Positions 36,003-46,168 of a stretch of 64,000 nt of DNA are shown in pieces. This DNA is from an uncultured Prevotellaceae bacterium (lineage in GTDB: Bacteria; Bacteroidota; Bacteroidia; Bacteroidales; Bacteroidaceae), in the NCBI GenBank assembly GCA_902789415.1, contig CADAOD010000002.1:1-64000 (forward strand). The letters are read 5' to 3'. Under the pieces are notes generated by a model. The model was not told the origin of the DNA, searched no databases, and saw only the letters and a list, made by a program, of their open reading frames with translations. The translations under genes and the position numbers were made by a program. The first letter of the stretch is position 1, and every line of letters begins with the position of its first letter.

Positions 36003-37784
36003 TTACTTCCATCCGTCATTCTGCTGCAGATTACTCCACTTCAGAATCTCAGAATAAGGAATTGGACCATAAATCATATAATCCTTATAATCACGCTCCT
36101 CTACATCAATTGTGCTATAGTTGAGGGCGCCATCTTTTCCTGTGGTGATGCTTACACCCTTTGCTGTCTCTGTGAGACTAGCATTCCAACGACGAAGATC
36201 CCAGAAGCGGTGGTTCTCGAAACAGAGCTCCAAACGACGCTCATTACGGATGAGTTCACGCATCTTGTCCTGCGACTGCGCGCACTCCTCAAGATATGGA
36301 TCGTTGTCGCCACCTACGCCAGCACGCTTGCGGAGGGCCTTGATAACATCGTAAGCAGAGAAGTTAGCACCACCTACGTTAGCCTTTGGACCCTGTGCCT
36401 CGTTAGCAGCCTCAGCATAGTCAAGGAAGATCTCTGTGTAACGGATACGTGCACCGAAATGCTTAGAACCCTGATTGTTTGTTACGTTGATATCGTCACG
36501 GAGCAACTTGTGCAAATAGTAACCAGTCTTGGTTGACTTTCCATTCTCACGGTTGATACCATCCAGACCTTCATTATCTGCAGCGGTGTTGATAACGGTA
36601 TTGTTAGCACCAATCTTCTCACCATTTACAAGGATATAAGTCTTCAGACGTGGGTCACGATTAGCATATGGATCCTTAGCATCGTAATGCGAATTAGCAT
36701 TAGCAATAGGATAACCGTTGGCCATTGGGAATGCGTCAACCAGGTTCTGAGAAGGATTTACACGGCCCTTACCATCCAAAGAGGGAGGATAGTTATCCTT
36801 TTCTTTGTCCAGATTCTTCTCGTCGGTAACAACACCACGCCAGCAGATTTCTGCAGGATCAGGATCGGTGAAACCAAAGTTCTTGATAAAGTCAACATTT
36901 GCATACCAGTGCCAGCCGTCAGGATCCATACCTGCAACACCACCTACATTAGCCAGAGACTTGGCAGCATACTCAGCAGCCTTCTCCCATGTCATAGCAC
37001 CAGCCGAAGCATAAGCAGGCGAAGCAGCGAAGAGAGCAACCTGAGCCTTGAAGGCAGCAATCATACGACCGTCGATCTTACCACGCTGCAGACTACCGAA
37101 TGCACGGTTGTACTCAGCAGTACTACCACCAGCATATTTTGCAGGCATGGTCTTTACATCACCATACTCCATTGGCAGATACTTCAGAGCCTCATCGAAG
37201 TCAGACAGAATCTGATCTACACACTCCTTAAAGCTGTTACGTGGCTGGTTGAAATCAGCAGAAACATCCTCAGAAGAGAGGTGGATGGGCACACCCTGAA
37301 TCTCACCGTTCACTTTACCAGCGTGAGCACGCAGCAGGTAGAACATGTGAAGACCACGCAAAGCGTATGCCTGACCCTTATACAAGTCAAGGTGCATCTG
37401 GTTCAGAGACTCAGAAGAGTAGTCCCACAGAACCTTGTCACAGTTCTCGAGGAACAGATTACAGTACTGGATAGCGTGATAGCGAACATCCCACTGGTTA
37501 ACAGGGTTGTTCTGTGATGTCCACGAGCCAGTAGCCATCTTCTTATAGTTGTTATCGTTGTCGTTAGAGACAGCATCATCAGTGGCCACATCCGTAGTTG
37601 GGTTCTCGTCGTAAGGCAATACCAGGAAAGCATTGTCTATGAGACCGCGAGCGAAATCAGGCCATGTATACATCTGGGTAATATCCTGGTTATTCTCCAG
37701 TGCAGGCTCAAACAGATCGTCGCACGAAGAGAAACCAGCAATCATGCTAACTCCGCAGATGAATTTTAATATATTCTGTTTCAT
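36003..37784 (-). CDS. xusD: SusD/RagB family xylan-binding lipoprotein (second copy)
   Basis: A 593-residue outer-membrane lipoprotein (lipobox FSSC near residue 20). SusD features: N-terminal DDLFEP, TPR-like helices with YKGQAYALRGLHMFYLLRAHAG, and the C-terminal RNERRLELCFENHRFWDLRRW signature. It caps the adjacent SusC-type transporter (gap 16 bp) and binds xylo-oligosaccharides at the surface. Longer than starch SusD (about 550), as usual for xylan homologues. Confidence 0.94.
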   Translation of the reverse strand: MKQNILKFICGVSMIAGFSSCDDLFEPALENNQDITQMYTWPDFARGLIDNAFLVLPYDENPTTDVATDDAVSNDNDNNYKKMATGSWTSQNNPVNQWDVRYHAIQYCNLFLENCDKVLWDYSSESLNQMHLDLYKGQAYALRGLHMFYLLRAHAGKVNGEIQGVPIHLSSEDVSADFNQPRNSFKECVDQILSDFDEALKYLPMEYGDVKTMPAKYAGGSTAEYNRAFGSLQRGKIDGRMIAAFKAQVALFAASPAYASAGAMTWEKAAEYAAKSLANVGGVAGMDPDGWHWYANVDFIKNFGFTDPDPAEICWRGVVTDEKNLDKEKDNYPPSLDGKGRVNPSQNLVDAFPMANGYPIANANSHYDAKDPYANRDPRLKTYILVNGEKIGANNTVINTAADNEGLDGINRENGKSTKTGYYLHKLLRDDINVTNNQGSKHFGARIRYTEIFLDYAEAANEAQGPKANVGGANFSAYDVIKALRKRAGVGGDNDPYLEECAQSQDKMRELIRNERRLELCFENHRFWDLRRWNASLTETAKGVSITTGKDGALNYSTIDVEERDYKDYMIYGPIPYSEILKWSNLQQNDGWK

Positions 37785-37800
37785 AATTGCTTTCTAATTT

Positions 37801-40677
37801 TTAGAAGTTTACTTTAGCACCGATGTTATAGAAGCGAGACTGAGGTGCATCGCCTACACTCATCTCCATCAGCTTACGCTCCTTGGCAATTGTCAGCAGA
37901 CTGTTGCCGCTTACATATACCTGCAAGCCCTTTACGATACCATCACCAATAATGTTCTTGGGGAAGTCGTAAGTGAGCTGTACCTTAGCCAGGTCGAAAC
38001 GTGAAGTTGAGTACAACCAGAAGTCAGATGTAGTGTTGTTGTTAGCACCACTCTGAGTTGTCAGGCGTGGATAGGTAGCAGTAGCAGCGGTCTCAGCTGT
38101 CCAACGATCACGAACGGCAGCAGAGTACTTGTTCTCACCCGAAATCCACCAGTAGCTATTGTTCTTAACACCATGTCCGCCAAAGCCACCTACACCTAAC
38201 ATAAAGAGCGAGAAGTTCTTGTACTTGAAGGTGAGGTTTACACCCAGCGTAGTAGGAGCGCCATACCAGCCACCCTTACCCAGATCAACCTGGTCCTTAG
38301 AGTCAATAACGTTATCACCATTCTGATCCTTGTACTTCAGATCACCAGGCTTAACAGTTCCACCGAGCTTCTGCTCTGGAGAGTTAGCGATATCAGCCTC
38401 GTCCTGGAAGAAGCCAAGGCACTCATAACCCCAGATGGTATCCAAAGCCTTACCCTCACGATACTGATAAGCATACTCATAGTTACCATCATCGCGCTTT
38501 GTAGCCTTTGTGGTATAGTAGGTCAGGTTTGCACCACCCTCGAAACCGAAGTCACCAAAGTTCTTCTTATACTTCACTGCAACTTCGAAACCTGTACGCT
38601 TATCCTTATTGTAATTCAGATATGGCAGGAACGAAGACTCAGGATAGTAAACCTTAAAGTAGCTTGGCATCTGGTTCGAAGCGGTGATAATACCACCATC
38701 CATCACGCTGCTGAATACAGAAGCATCGATTGACAGGCTGCGCTTAAGCAGTTCTGCATGGATGCTTGCAGAAATCTCGTTACGTGTGATATAAGCCAGG
38801 TCTGAATTTTCACCACGCTTAAATGCAAAACCGTTATGACCAGTAGAACCATTCCAATCCCACCAACCGCTCTGTTTGATAGTACCAAGATACATATAGT
38901 AGTCGCTGATATCCAAATCAGTCTTCAGGCTGCTTGCGCTTGCGCTGATGGTCAGATTGTCGAAGATACTGCCCTCCATGAAACTCTCCTTAGCGAGATT
39001 CCAACCCAGAGTAGCCGATGGAGAGAAGCCTGCACGCTTGCCTTCGGGCAACTTGGCCGACCAAGGAGTAGCAACAGCTAAATCAACATAGTACTTGTGG
39101 TCGTAGTTATACGACAGGTTCAAGCCCAAGTTAGCATTGCTTACCTTGTGATACTGACCAGAACGAGTCTGCTGGTAGCCATTAGCAACCAACATAGCAC
39201 TTACGTTATGCTTGTCAGCAAAGGTGCGGTTGTAATCGAAATGAGCATTGAAAGTAATCATCTGATGGTTAGTAGAACCACCGATGTTCTGCTTACCTGA
39301 CTTCTTATCTACAGTCTCGTGGTTGTCGAGTGAGAGAATAAGGTCGGGACCATTATAGTTACTCCAAGTAGGCTCGAAAGTAGCATAGCTATTATTATAA
39401 GATGTAGAGTAACTAGTCTGATAGTCAACACCAACGAGGGCGTGGAAGCTCAGGCCCTTCAATACAGAAGCGAGATCAACATTCACACCAGCATCAAACT
39501 GGAACTGACGGCTTGTCCAAGTGCTCTTACCTGCTGCATAATAGTCAGCGAAGATGTTAGAACGATCAATATCAGTAGCACCAGCAGCAAGGAAGTACTT
39601 ACCATCAATGATATTAGATGTTGATGACAGAGCCTGCAGTGGCTGTACTGCATTAGGATCCAGATAAGAAATAGGAATCAGGGGATTGAAGCGATTTGGA
39701 CGCCAGTTAGCAGCAGCCTCCCAGTAGTTACAAATCACATCTTGATTATTTGAATCCTTTACTACTGCACCATTAGCATCAATCTTCTTATGATTCGAGA
39801 TAGCAGAACGCGAATTGTAATAAGTAGCGTTGGCATTCACATAGGCTGTGATAAAGTTGTTAATGCGAACATCTACGTTACCACGTACATTGAAACGGTC
39901 AGTGTAGTTATTCTTAGCCTCACCAAAGTTCAGGAAGTCACCATTGCGATAGTAGCTAACATTTGAATAGAACTTGGCACGGTCGTTACCACCCTCAATC
40001 TCGATAGTAGCATCGGTACGATTGTAGGCCTTCTTAATGAAATCAGAAGAATAGAAGTCTACATCTGGATAACGATACAGATTCTCACGACTTGCGTAGT
40101 TGTAAATCTGCTCTGGAGTATAAAGAGCTTCCAAACCATCGTTTGCACGAGCCTCGTTATACAGTGTCATATACTCTGCAGAACTCAGGTATTCAGGATA
40201 AGCCTTAGCAACGTGCCAACCCGTATTTACACGTGCCTGAACACTCAATCCGTCGTTTACACGACCACGCTTTGTAGTAATCAGAACAACACCCTTAGCT
40301 GCACGACTACCATAAAGAACAACAGCCTGTGCGCCCTTAAGGAAAGTAACTTCCTCGATTTCCGAAGGCAATACATTGTTAGCCTCACGAGGCACACCGT
40401 CAATCAGAACAAGCTGATCTGTGAAACCCCACATACCACTGCCGTTATAACCGGCTACATAGCCCTGCATATTGTCAAGACTATAGGTATTGTAGTTCTT
40501 CTCCATCAGTTCTCTGTAGTTAACGCTTGAGACACCACCCAGAACGTCTTCCTTGGCAACCTTACGGAAAGCCACGCTGACCTGGGTTGAGTCTGCAGCA
40601 TCAATCTGAGCCTCGGCAGGAGTAGCTACCGACAGAGCCAAGAGAGCTGACAGTATGATAAATTTATTTTGTTTCAT
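37801..40677 (-). CDS. xusC: SusC/RagA TonB-dependent transporter (second copy, no N-terminal carboxypeptidase-like domain)
   Basis: A 958-residue outer-membrane barrel with signal peptide 1-24 (TPAEAQ). The plug domain is recognisable by QLVLIDGVPREANNVLPSEIEEVTFLKGAQAVVLYGSRAAKGVVLITTKRG, and the barrel ends with FYNIGAKVNF (terminal Phe). It lacks the roughly 80-residue CarboxypepD_reg-like domain that xusA has; after the signal peptide only about 30 residues precede the plug. Start set at ATG 40675-40677; an upstream GTG at 40689 is in frame. The gap from xusB is 42 bp and contains TTTTAACTTTTAATTTTCAA, a slippage-like string. Confidence 0.92.
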   Translation of the reverse strand: MKQNKFIILSALLALSVATPAEAQIDAADSTQVSVAFRKVAKEDVLGGVSSVNYRELMEKNYNTYSLDNMQGYVAGYNGSGMWGFTDQLVLIDGVPREANNVLPSEIEEVTFLKGAQAVVLYGSRAAKGVVLITTKRGRVNDGLSVQARVNTGWHVAKAYPEYLSSAEYMTLYNEARANDGLEALYTPEQIYNYASRENLYRYPDVDFYSSDFIKKAYNRTDATIEIEGGNDRAKFYSNVSYYRNGDFLNFGEAKNNYTDRFNVRGNVDVRINNFITAYVNANATYYNSRSAISNHKKIDANGAVVKDSNNQDVICNYWEAAANWRPNRFNPLIPISYLDPNAVQPLQALSSTSNIIDGKYFLAAGATDIDRSNIFADYYAAGKSTWTSRQFQFDAGVNVDLASVLKGLSFHALVGVDYQTSYSTSYNNSYATFEPTWSNYNGPDLILSLDNHETVDKKSGKQNIGGSTNHQMITFNAHFDYNRTFADKHNVSAMLVANGYQQTRSGQYHKVSNANLGLNLSYNYDHKYYVDLAVATPWSAKLPEGKRAGFSPSATLGWNLAKESFMEGSIFDNLTISASASSLKTDLDISDYYMYLGTIKQSGWWDWNGSTGHNGFAFKRGENSDLAYITRNEISASIHAELLKRSLSIDASVFSSVMDGGIITASNQMPSYFKVYYPESSFLPYLNYNKDKRTGFEVAVKYKKNFGDFGFEGGANLTYYTTKATKRDDGNYEYAYQYREGKALDTIWGYECLGFFQDEADIANSPEQKLGGTVKPGDLKYKDQNGDNVIDSKDQVDLGKGGWYGAPTTLGVNLTFKYKNFSLFMLGVGGFGGHGVKNNSYWWISGENKYSAAVRDRWTAETAATATYPRLTTQSGANNNTTSDFWLYSTSRFDLAKVQLTYDFPKNIIGDGIVKGLQVYVSGNSLLTIAKERKLMEMSVGDAPQSRFYNIGAKVNF

Positions 40678-40719
40678 AAAACTTTTCACTTTTAACTTTT
40701 AATTTTCAACTTAAAAGAA

Positions 40720-42711
40720 TTACCATCCAGGATTCTGTGGATACTCTGAATAGAGATATACATCACTCTCCTTCAACGGCAGCAGATAATGCTTTGTACC
40801 GAACTTACGCTCAACAATGACGGTCTGTCCACTAACAGTTGGATCAAAGCCTGTAACCTCAGCATCGCGAGGATCATTTTCAGCAAAGTCATAGTTACCA
40901 ACTCTCTTGAACTCCTGACGAGTCTTTACGTTATAAGGATACTCAGTGAGAAGCAACCAACGCTGCAGATCCTGCCAACGGAAGCCCTCGAATGCCAACT
41001 CACAAGCACGCTCACGACGAACCTCATCGATGAACTTCTTCTGATCGGCAACAAATCTGTCAGCCACATGTCCTGCGCCTACACGATCACGGAGTACGTT
41101 GATAGCAGCGGCAGCAGTAAGCGAGCACTTAGCCTTGTAATTAGCACCACCAGCGGCAGCACCAGCCTCAGCATAAAGCAGATAGATATCAGCCAGACGC
41201 AAATAAGGCAGATAGGTCTGCAGAGCACCACCCCAGTTGTACATTCCATCGTACTTATTACACTGGTGAGGAACGAGCTTCTGGCAGAAGTAACCTGTAC
41301 GGCTACCATTGGCCTCACGCTCAGGGTTACCTGTTGGAACCATGTTACCACCTGTGAACATCTCCAAATACTGGAAAGGCTTGTCAGTTTCTTTAGGATC
41401 AGCATTCAGGAACTTGAATCCGTCAAACATGATATCGTGATAGAAACGTGGGTCACGATCCTTGAAAGGATGTGAAGGATCGAAGCCAGACTGTGGGTTC
41501 AGCGAACCGTCGGCAAGCAGGATAGGCTCACCATTAGCCATACCATATGCATAGTTTACATAGTTAGCAGATGGCATGTGGATAAGTGCATCGTGCTCAA
41601 CCAGGTTATTAACCTTTGGTCCCCACAGCTTAGCAAAGTTCCAGTTAGAACCATTGATGTCGGGCATTGGACCACGCATGATAGCCTCAACGCTACCAGG
41701 CATCTTCCAACCCTGTCCTGTAGTACGGAAGATATCAGAGTAGTTGCTATTAGAGCCATCTCCCTTCTCGTGGTTATAGATGTCCTTATAAATATACTCT
41801 GCAAGAGAATAAGGAGTAGCACCACTCTCTACCTGTGCAAGTGCCTCACCCAGAGCGTCAGCAGCCTGACTGGCCAAAGCAGCATCATATGCATAGGTGT
41901 CGCCATTCTTTGAAGCGCCAACCTCAGCACCTTTCACATTCAAAGGCGAAGCAGCCCAAAGCAGAACCTTACCCATATAGGCAAGTGCACATACCTTTGT
42001 GATACGAAGGTCGTTCTTACCAAGGGTCTTCTTACCAATAGTGGTATTGTCCCAATTGTTAGGCAGCAAGTCAGCAGCTGCACGATAGTCTTCAGCACAT
42101 CTCTTAGCACACTCCACAAAAGAAAGACGTGGCAATGTCAACTGCTCGTCTGCAGCCAGAACCTTGTCAACATATGGCAGTCCACCATACCACTCAATCA
42201 ACTGGTGATGCCACCATGCACGGAAGAAGAGCAACTGGCCCTTTACGAAATTCTTCTCTTCCTTAGTAGCATCTGTGAGCTTGTCAAGATTCTCAAGACC
42301 AAGGTTGGCCTTACGGATGCAGTACCATGCATGCTCCAGTGAGTGCTGATACTTATCGGTAGAAGTTGGATTGAGGTTATCGGTATGCAAGAAGCTTTGG
42401 CTATTGCTATACCAGTTACGATAGTCACCCAGATCAAAGTGGGCGGTAACGTGTCCGTCACCCAAACCAGAATTCATCACCTCGTCTTCACCCCAGTTAA
42501 AGGTGGTACACCACATATTCGACTCCTTGTTAGGAATACAGTTGTAGATTTCCTCGACGAATCCCTGGAAATTGATAAAATTCTTAAAGGCAGTCTCCGG
42601 ATTCACATCAGAATCTGGCTCCTTGTCAAGATATTCGGTGCAAGAAGCAGCTCCAAACATGAGCGACAAGGCGGCTACACCTATTATATATATATTACGA
42701 AACTTTTTCAT
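40720..42711 (-). CDS. xusB: SusD/RagB family xylan-binding lipoprotein (first copy)
   Basis: A 663-residue outer-membrane lipoprotein (lipobox AASC near residue 24, followed by TEYLDKEPDSD). SusD signatures: KGQLLFFRAWWHHQLIEWYGGLPYVDKVL (TPR helices), LRLADIYLLYAEAGAAAGG, and VRRERACELAFEGFRWQDLQRWLLL. In P. bryantii and B. ovatus this protein is the main xylan-binding SusD. It partners with XusA (gap 12 bp). Confidence 0.95.
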   Translation of the reverse strand: MKKFRNIYIIGVAALSLMFGAASCTEYLDKEPDSDVNPETAFKNFINFQGFVEEIYNCIPNKESNMWCTTFNWGEDEVMNSGLGDGHVTAHFDLGDYRNWYSNSQSFLHTDNLNPTSTDKYQHSLEHAWYCIRKANLGLENLDKLTDATKEEKNFVKGQLLFFRAWWHHQLIEWYGGLPYVDKVLAADEQLTLPRLSFVECAKRCAEDYRAAADLLPNNWDNTTIGKKTLGKNDLRITKVCALAYMGKVLLWAASPLNVKGAEVGASKNGDTYAYDAALASQAADALGEALAQVESGATPYSLAEYIYKDIYNHEKGDGSNSNYSDIFRTTGQGWKMPGSVEAIMRGPMPDINGSNWNFAKLWGPKVNNLVEHDALIHMPSANYVNYAYGMANGEPILLADGSLNPQSGFDPSHPFKDRDPRFYHDIMFDGFKFLNADPKETDKPFQYLEMFTGGNMVPTGNPEREANGSRTGYFCQKLVPHQCNKYDGMYNWGGALQTYLPYLRLADIYLLYAEAGAAAGGANYKAKCSLTAAAAINVLRDRVGAGHVADRFVADQKKFIDEVRRERACELAFEGFRWQDLQRWLLLTEYPYNVKTRQEFKRVGNYDFAENDPRDAEVTGFDPTVSGQTVIVERKFGTKHYLLPLKESDVYLYSEYPQNPGW

Positions 42712-42723
42712 CTTTTCCTTATT

Positions 42724-45700
42724 TTAAAGATTGAACTTTACACCCAAGTTAACACGCTTGAAGGTTGGGTAAGCACCGTTACTTGCAGTGTGGTTACCAC
42801 CGAAGTTTGACTCACGGTCATCAGGCATACGAGTCCAAAGCCAGAGGTTGTTACCGCTTACGAATACCTTCAGATTATTAACGCCCATCTTCTTTACCCA
42901 AGGCTGTGTAAAGGTATAAGCAATCTCTACGTTCTTCAAACGGATGTATGAACCATCGCAAAGATACTGTGTACCATAGTACATGGCATCATTACCAGTC
43001 TTAGCATTGAAACGTGGGGTAACAACTTTTGCACTCTCTCTATCAGTGCTCCACCATGTACCCTGATCGTAAACGTTAGCCAGCATCACGTCAGCAAAGC
43101 TTGTCATAGTTACGTCACGAGTAACATTTGTAACACCATAGAACTGAGCGAAGCAGCTGAAGCCCTTCCACTCGAATCCGAGAGTGGTATTATAAGTATT
43201 CTGTGGGAAACCAGAGTAGCCATAAGGAACTCTATCATTTACATTGTCTACTACACCATCACCATTGAAGTCAACGATATAGTAGTCACCAGCCAATTTC
43301 AGGTCATCATTAGAGTCATGCTTTGGCGAGCCATATACTGCGTCATAGCCACTCATCATACCCTTATCAAGGAATGTACGAACCTGGTCGATGCTATAGC
43401 CTGCCTCTTTACGATAGTTTGGCAGCAGAGGAGCATCGTCCTTCACGTCAATCTTATTCTCGGCATGAGTCATGTTCAGGTTAGCCCAGATACGCATCTT
43501 GTTATTCAGGACCTTATTGAAGCGGAGTTCAATTTCGTAACCCTTAGTTGTAACCTTACCCATATTGGCTGTTACAGGACTCTGTCCGAAGTAAGAAGGA
43601 ACAGCACGCTGTGAACCCTGTACCAGAATGTCAGAACGCTTATCCTTAAAGATTTCGATAGAACCTGCAAGCAGACCACCAAACAATCCGTAGTCAATAC
43701 CGAGGTTGATCTTCTTTACAGTCTCCCAATGTACATTTGGGTTACCTACAGTTTCCTCACGATACCATTTGTATGGGTTGTTGTTGCCACCCTGAGCGGT
43801 GTCCAGAGTTGACTGACCACCATAAGCCCACTGTGTCATATAGAGGAAACGACCACCAACGTTGTCATCACCAATTTCACCATAAGATGCACGGATCTTC
43901 AACATATCTACGATCTTATTCTCGCGCAGATACTTCATGAAAGGCTCCTCACTTACCATCCAACCGATAGCACCTGAGTTGAAGAATGCAAAGCGGTTGT
44001 CCTTAGAGAACTTCTCTGATCCATTGTAGGCGCCATTGTACTCTAAGAAGTACTTGCCTGCGTATGCGTATGTAGCACGGAATACCCAGTCCTCACGATA
44101 GTTTGGAATTACAGAACCAGTTGCATACTCCTGACGAGCAAATACACCCATTGCAGAAAGGTCGTGCAAACCAAAGCTACGAGCCCAGTTCAACTGTACC
44201 TGATAGTTAAGGTTACGCTGAGTAGCCCAGTCCTGAACCTTACCATTCTGAGTTGACCACTTGTTACCCTGGGTATAGTCGAAGCGGTCATAGCCCTCAT
44301 AAGCCGACTTGTAAGTAACGGCACCTGTCTGAGGGTCAATCCACTTGTACTGAGGATCGTTATAAAGGTCGTTGATACCACGGTTATCCTCACGGAAGGT
44401 GTTATCCCACGAAATCATACCGCGTGCACTCAAACCCTTTGTGATAAAGTCGAGTTTCTGCTCCAGCACGAAGTCGGTAGTGATACGTGTGGTTGTAATA
44501 TACTGTGTACCGCCAAGAGCGACACTTACAGCCGCATTGCTGACGTTGGTAGAGCCAGGCAGGAAACCCCATGAACCATCGCTGTACTTTGGCATGAAAG
44601 CATCAGGCGAGATGTTATAAACACCGGCCCACTGCTGAGACACCTGCCAGTCGTTGTTAACCGAGTTGCTCCAAGGTGTCATCTGACGACCGTTAGATCC
44701 TGCGATGTTTACCTTAAATACTGTCGACTTAGTAATATTGAAGTCAAGGTTAGAACGAACGTTTACACGCTTGTAGTCATAACCAGTAGGATACTGACGA
44801 CCATTACCAAAGTCCTTATAAAGGTCACCTTCGCTCACGAAGTCAACGCTAGCGAAATACTTAACGAAACGAGTACCACCAGAAACGTTCAGGTTAGCGT
44901 TATACGACATGGTATAATCCTTAAACAATGCACGCTGCCAGTCAACGTTAGGATAGCGCTCTGAAATAAGGTTACCATACTCATCCTTAGCAGTAGGGTC
45001 AGTGTTACGATAGTTCTGAATGAAACTCATCGGACGAACGTAAGCCCAACTAGAAGGATAAATGTTCAACTCATGCTCCACTGCTACATTACGTGCAACG
45101 AGAGCATCATAAGAATCATACTTGTCTGGCAACTTTGAAGGAATCTTCACAATGGCATTGGCAGATACACTGATCTGAGCCTTACCCTCAGCACCACGCT
45201 TAGTAGTAATAAGGATAACACCATTAGCACCCTTCACACCATAAACGGCAGTAGCAGAAGCATCTTTCAGAACAGAAATGGTAGCAACCGACTGGATGTC
45301 AACACTTGACATTGGACGCTCGATACCATCTACCAAAACCAGAGGCTCAGAGTTGTTCCAAGAAGAAGCACCACGGATCTGAATCTTTGGTTCTTCCTCA
45401 CCAGGCATACCCTGTGAAGCAGTGGTTACAACACCAGGCAGGTTACCAGTCAGGGCTGCACCAATGTCGGTGATACCTGCGGCACGCTCCAGAACCTCAC
45501 CAGTAGTCTGTGTGATAGCACCTACTACCGAGGCTTTCTTCTGCTGGCCGAAACCAACGACAACCACCTCAGTAAGCTGAGTGTTGTCAGTAAGCACAAC
45601 TCTGAAAGTGCGCTCGCGACCCACTTTCAACTCCTTAGTGTTCATTCCTACGTAGCTCACTACAATAATTGAGCTTTCAGAAGGAACCTTCAGCTGGAAA

Positions 45701-45900
45701 TTACCGTCAAAGTCCGATATCGTACCTTGACCAGCATTTCCCTTCACAACAACTGATGCGCCAATCAATGGCTCACCTGCATTGTCAACGACCGAACCCT
45801 TAATGCTAATACCGTTTCCCTGCGCCTGCGCGAAAGCAGAGCAGAAAAGCAGAAGCAAAGAGGGGACAGCCCGTTTCAAAAGACTTGTTAGCTGTTTCAT
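42724..45900 (-). CDS. xusA: SusC/RagA TonB-dependent xylo-oligosaccharide transporter (first copy)
   Basis: A 1058-residue outer-membrane transporter. Signal peptide 1-26 (FAQAQ), carboxypeptidase-regulatory-like domain (about 30-110; ISIKGSVVDNAGEPLIGASV), TonB box region (LTEVVVVGFGQQKK), plug (IQIRGASSWNNSEPLVLVDGIE, ISVLKDASATAVYG), and a 22-strand barrel ending FKRVNLGVKFNL. It is first gene of the xusA-B-C-D-E-xyn10C operon, behind an activator-type promoter (-7 box at 45999) and an upstream inverted-repeat element at 46060. It would import xylo-oligosaccharides using TonB energy. Confidence 0.95.
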   Translation of the reverse strand: MKQLTSLLKRAVPSLLLLFCSAFAQAQGNGISIKGSVVDNAGEPLIGASVVVKGNAGQGTISDFDGNFQLKVPSESSIIVVSYVGMNTKELKVGRERTFRVVLTDNTQLTEVVVVGFGQQKKASVVGAITQTTGEVLERAAGITDIGAALTGNLPGVVTTASQGMPGEEEPKIQIRGASSWNNSEPLVLVDGIERPMSSVDIQSVATISVLKDASATAVYGVKGANGVILITTKRGAEGKAQISVSANAIVKIPSKLPDKYDSYDALVARNVAVEHELNIYPSSWAYVRPMSFIQNYRNTDPTAKDEYGNLISERYPNVDWQRALFKDYTMSYNANLNVSGGTRFVKYFASVDFVSEGDLYKDFGNGRQYPTGYDYKRVNVRSNLDFNITKSTVFKVNIAGSNGRQMTPWSNSVNNDWQVSQQWAGVYNISPDAFMPKYSDGSWGFLPGSTNVSNAAVSVALGGTQYITTTRITTDFVLEQKLDFITKGLSARGMISWDNTFREDNRGINDLYNDPQYKWIDPQTGAVTYKSAYEGYDRFDYTQGNKWSTQNGKVQDWATQRNLNYQVQLNWARSFGLHDLSAMGVFARQEYATGSVIPNYREDWVFRATYAYAGKYFLEYNGAYNGSEKFSKDNRFAFFNSGAIGWMVSEEPFMKYLRENKIVDMLKIRASYGEIGDDNVGGRFLYMTQWAYGGQSTLDTAQGGNNNPYKWYREETVGNPNVHWETVKKINLGIDYGLFGGLLAGSIEIFKDKRSDILVQGSQRAVPSYFGQSPVTANMGKVTTKGYEIELRFNKVLNNKMRIWANLNMTHAENKIDVKDDAPLLPNYRKEAGYSIDQVRTFLDKGMMSGYDAVYGSPKHDSNDDLKLAGDYYIVDFNGDGVVDNVNDRVPYGYSGFPQNTYNTTLGFEWKGFSCFAQFYGVTNVTRDVTMTSFADVMLANVYDQGTWWSTDRESAKVVTPRFNAKTGNDAMYYGTQYLCDGSYIRLKNVEIAYTFTQPWVKKMGVNNLKVFVSGNNLWLWTRMPDDRESNFGGNHTASNGAYPTFKRVNLGVKFNL

Positions 45901-45998
45901 CTTGATTGATTTTGATACATAATTTGAACTATAGTTAATTGATAAAAATTGTCCGACTTCACATCGTTGTAAGCGACTTCACGCCGTAAAAGCGGGTG

Positions 45999-46006
45999 CA
46001 AAATTA
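45999..46006 (-). promoter_or_regulatory. -7 box of the xus operon
   Basis: TAATTTTG followed by CACCCGC on the minus strand, about 98 bp before the xusA ATG. No TTTG at -33. Confidence 0.65.
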
Positions 46007-46059
46007 TTAATTTTAAGTAAATTCCCGCTAAGAAATTAGAAACACAAACTTTATATATA

Positions 46060-46086
46060 GTAACAAACAAAAGAGGATGTTACAAT
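46060..46086. promoter_or_regulatory. Candidate operator upstream of xusA
   Basis: On the plus strand GTAACAAACAAA, six bases (AGAGGA), TGTTACAA; the outer arms GTAAC/GTTAC form an inverted repeat with 14 bp between them. It starts 54 bp upstream of the xusA -7 box. The same 12- and 8-base blocks, without the six-base spacer, occur at 51870-51891. Confidence 0.5.
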
Positions 46087-46168
46087 TTACAAAGTTCATG
46101 ATACAAACAGCAAAAAGATCATTTCTTCTTGCTACACACCTTTTAATACTTATTTATAGTTCTGTTGA

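Noticed and set aside
36687..37517. 276-codon plus-strand ORF over xusD
   Set aside because: Shadow of a SusD gene with intact family signatures on the other strand.
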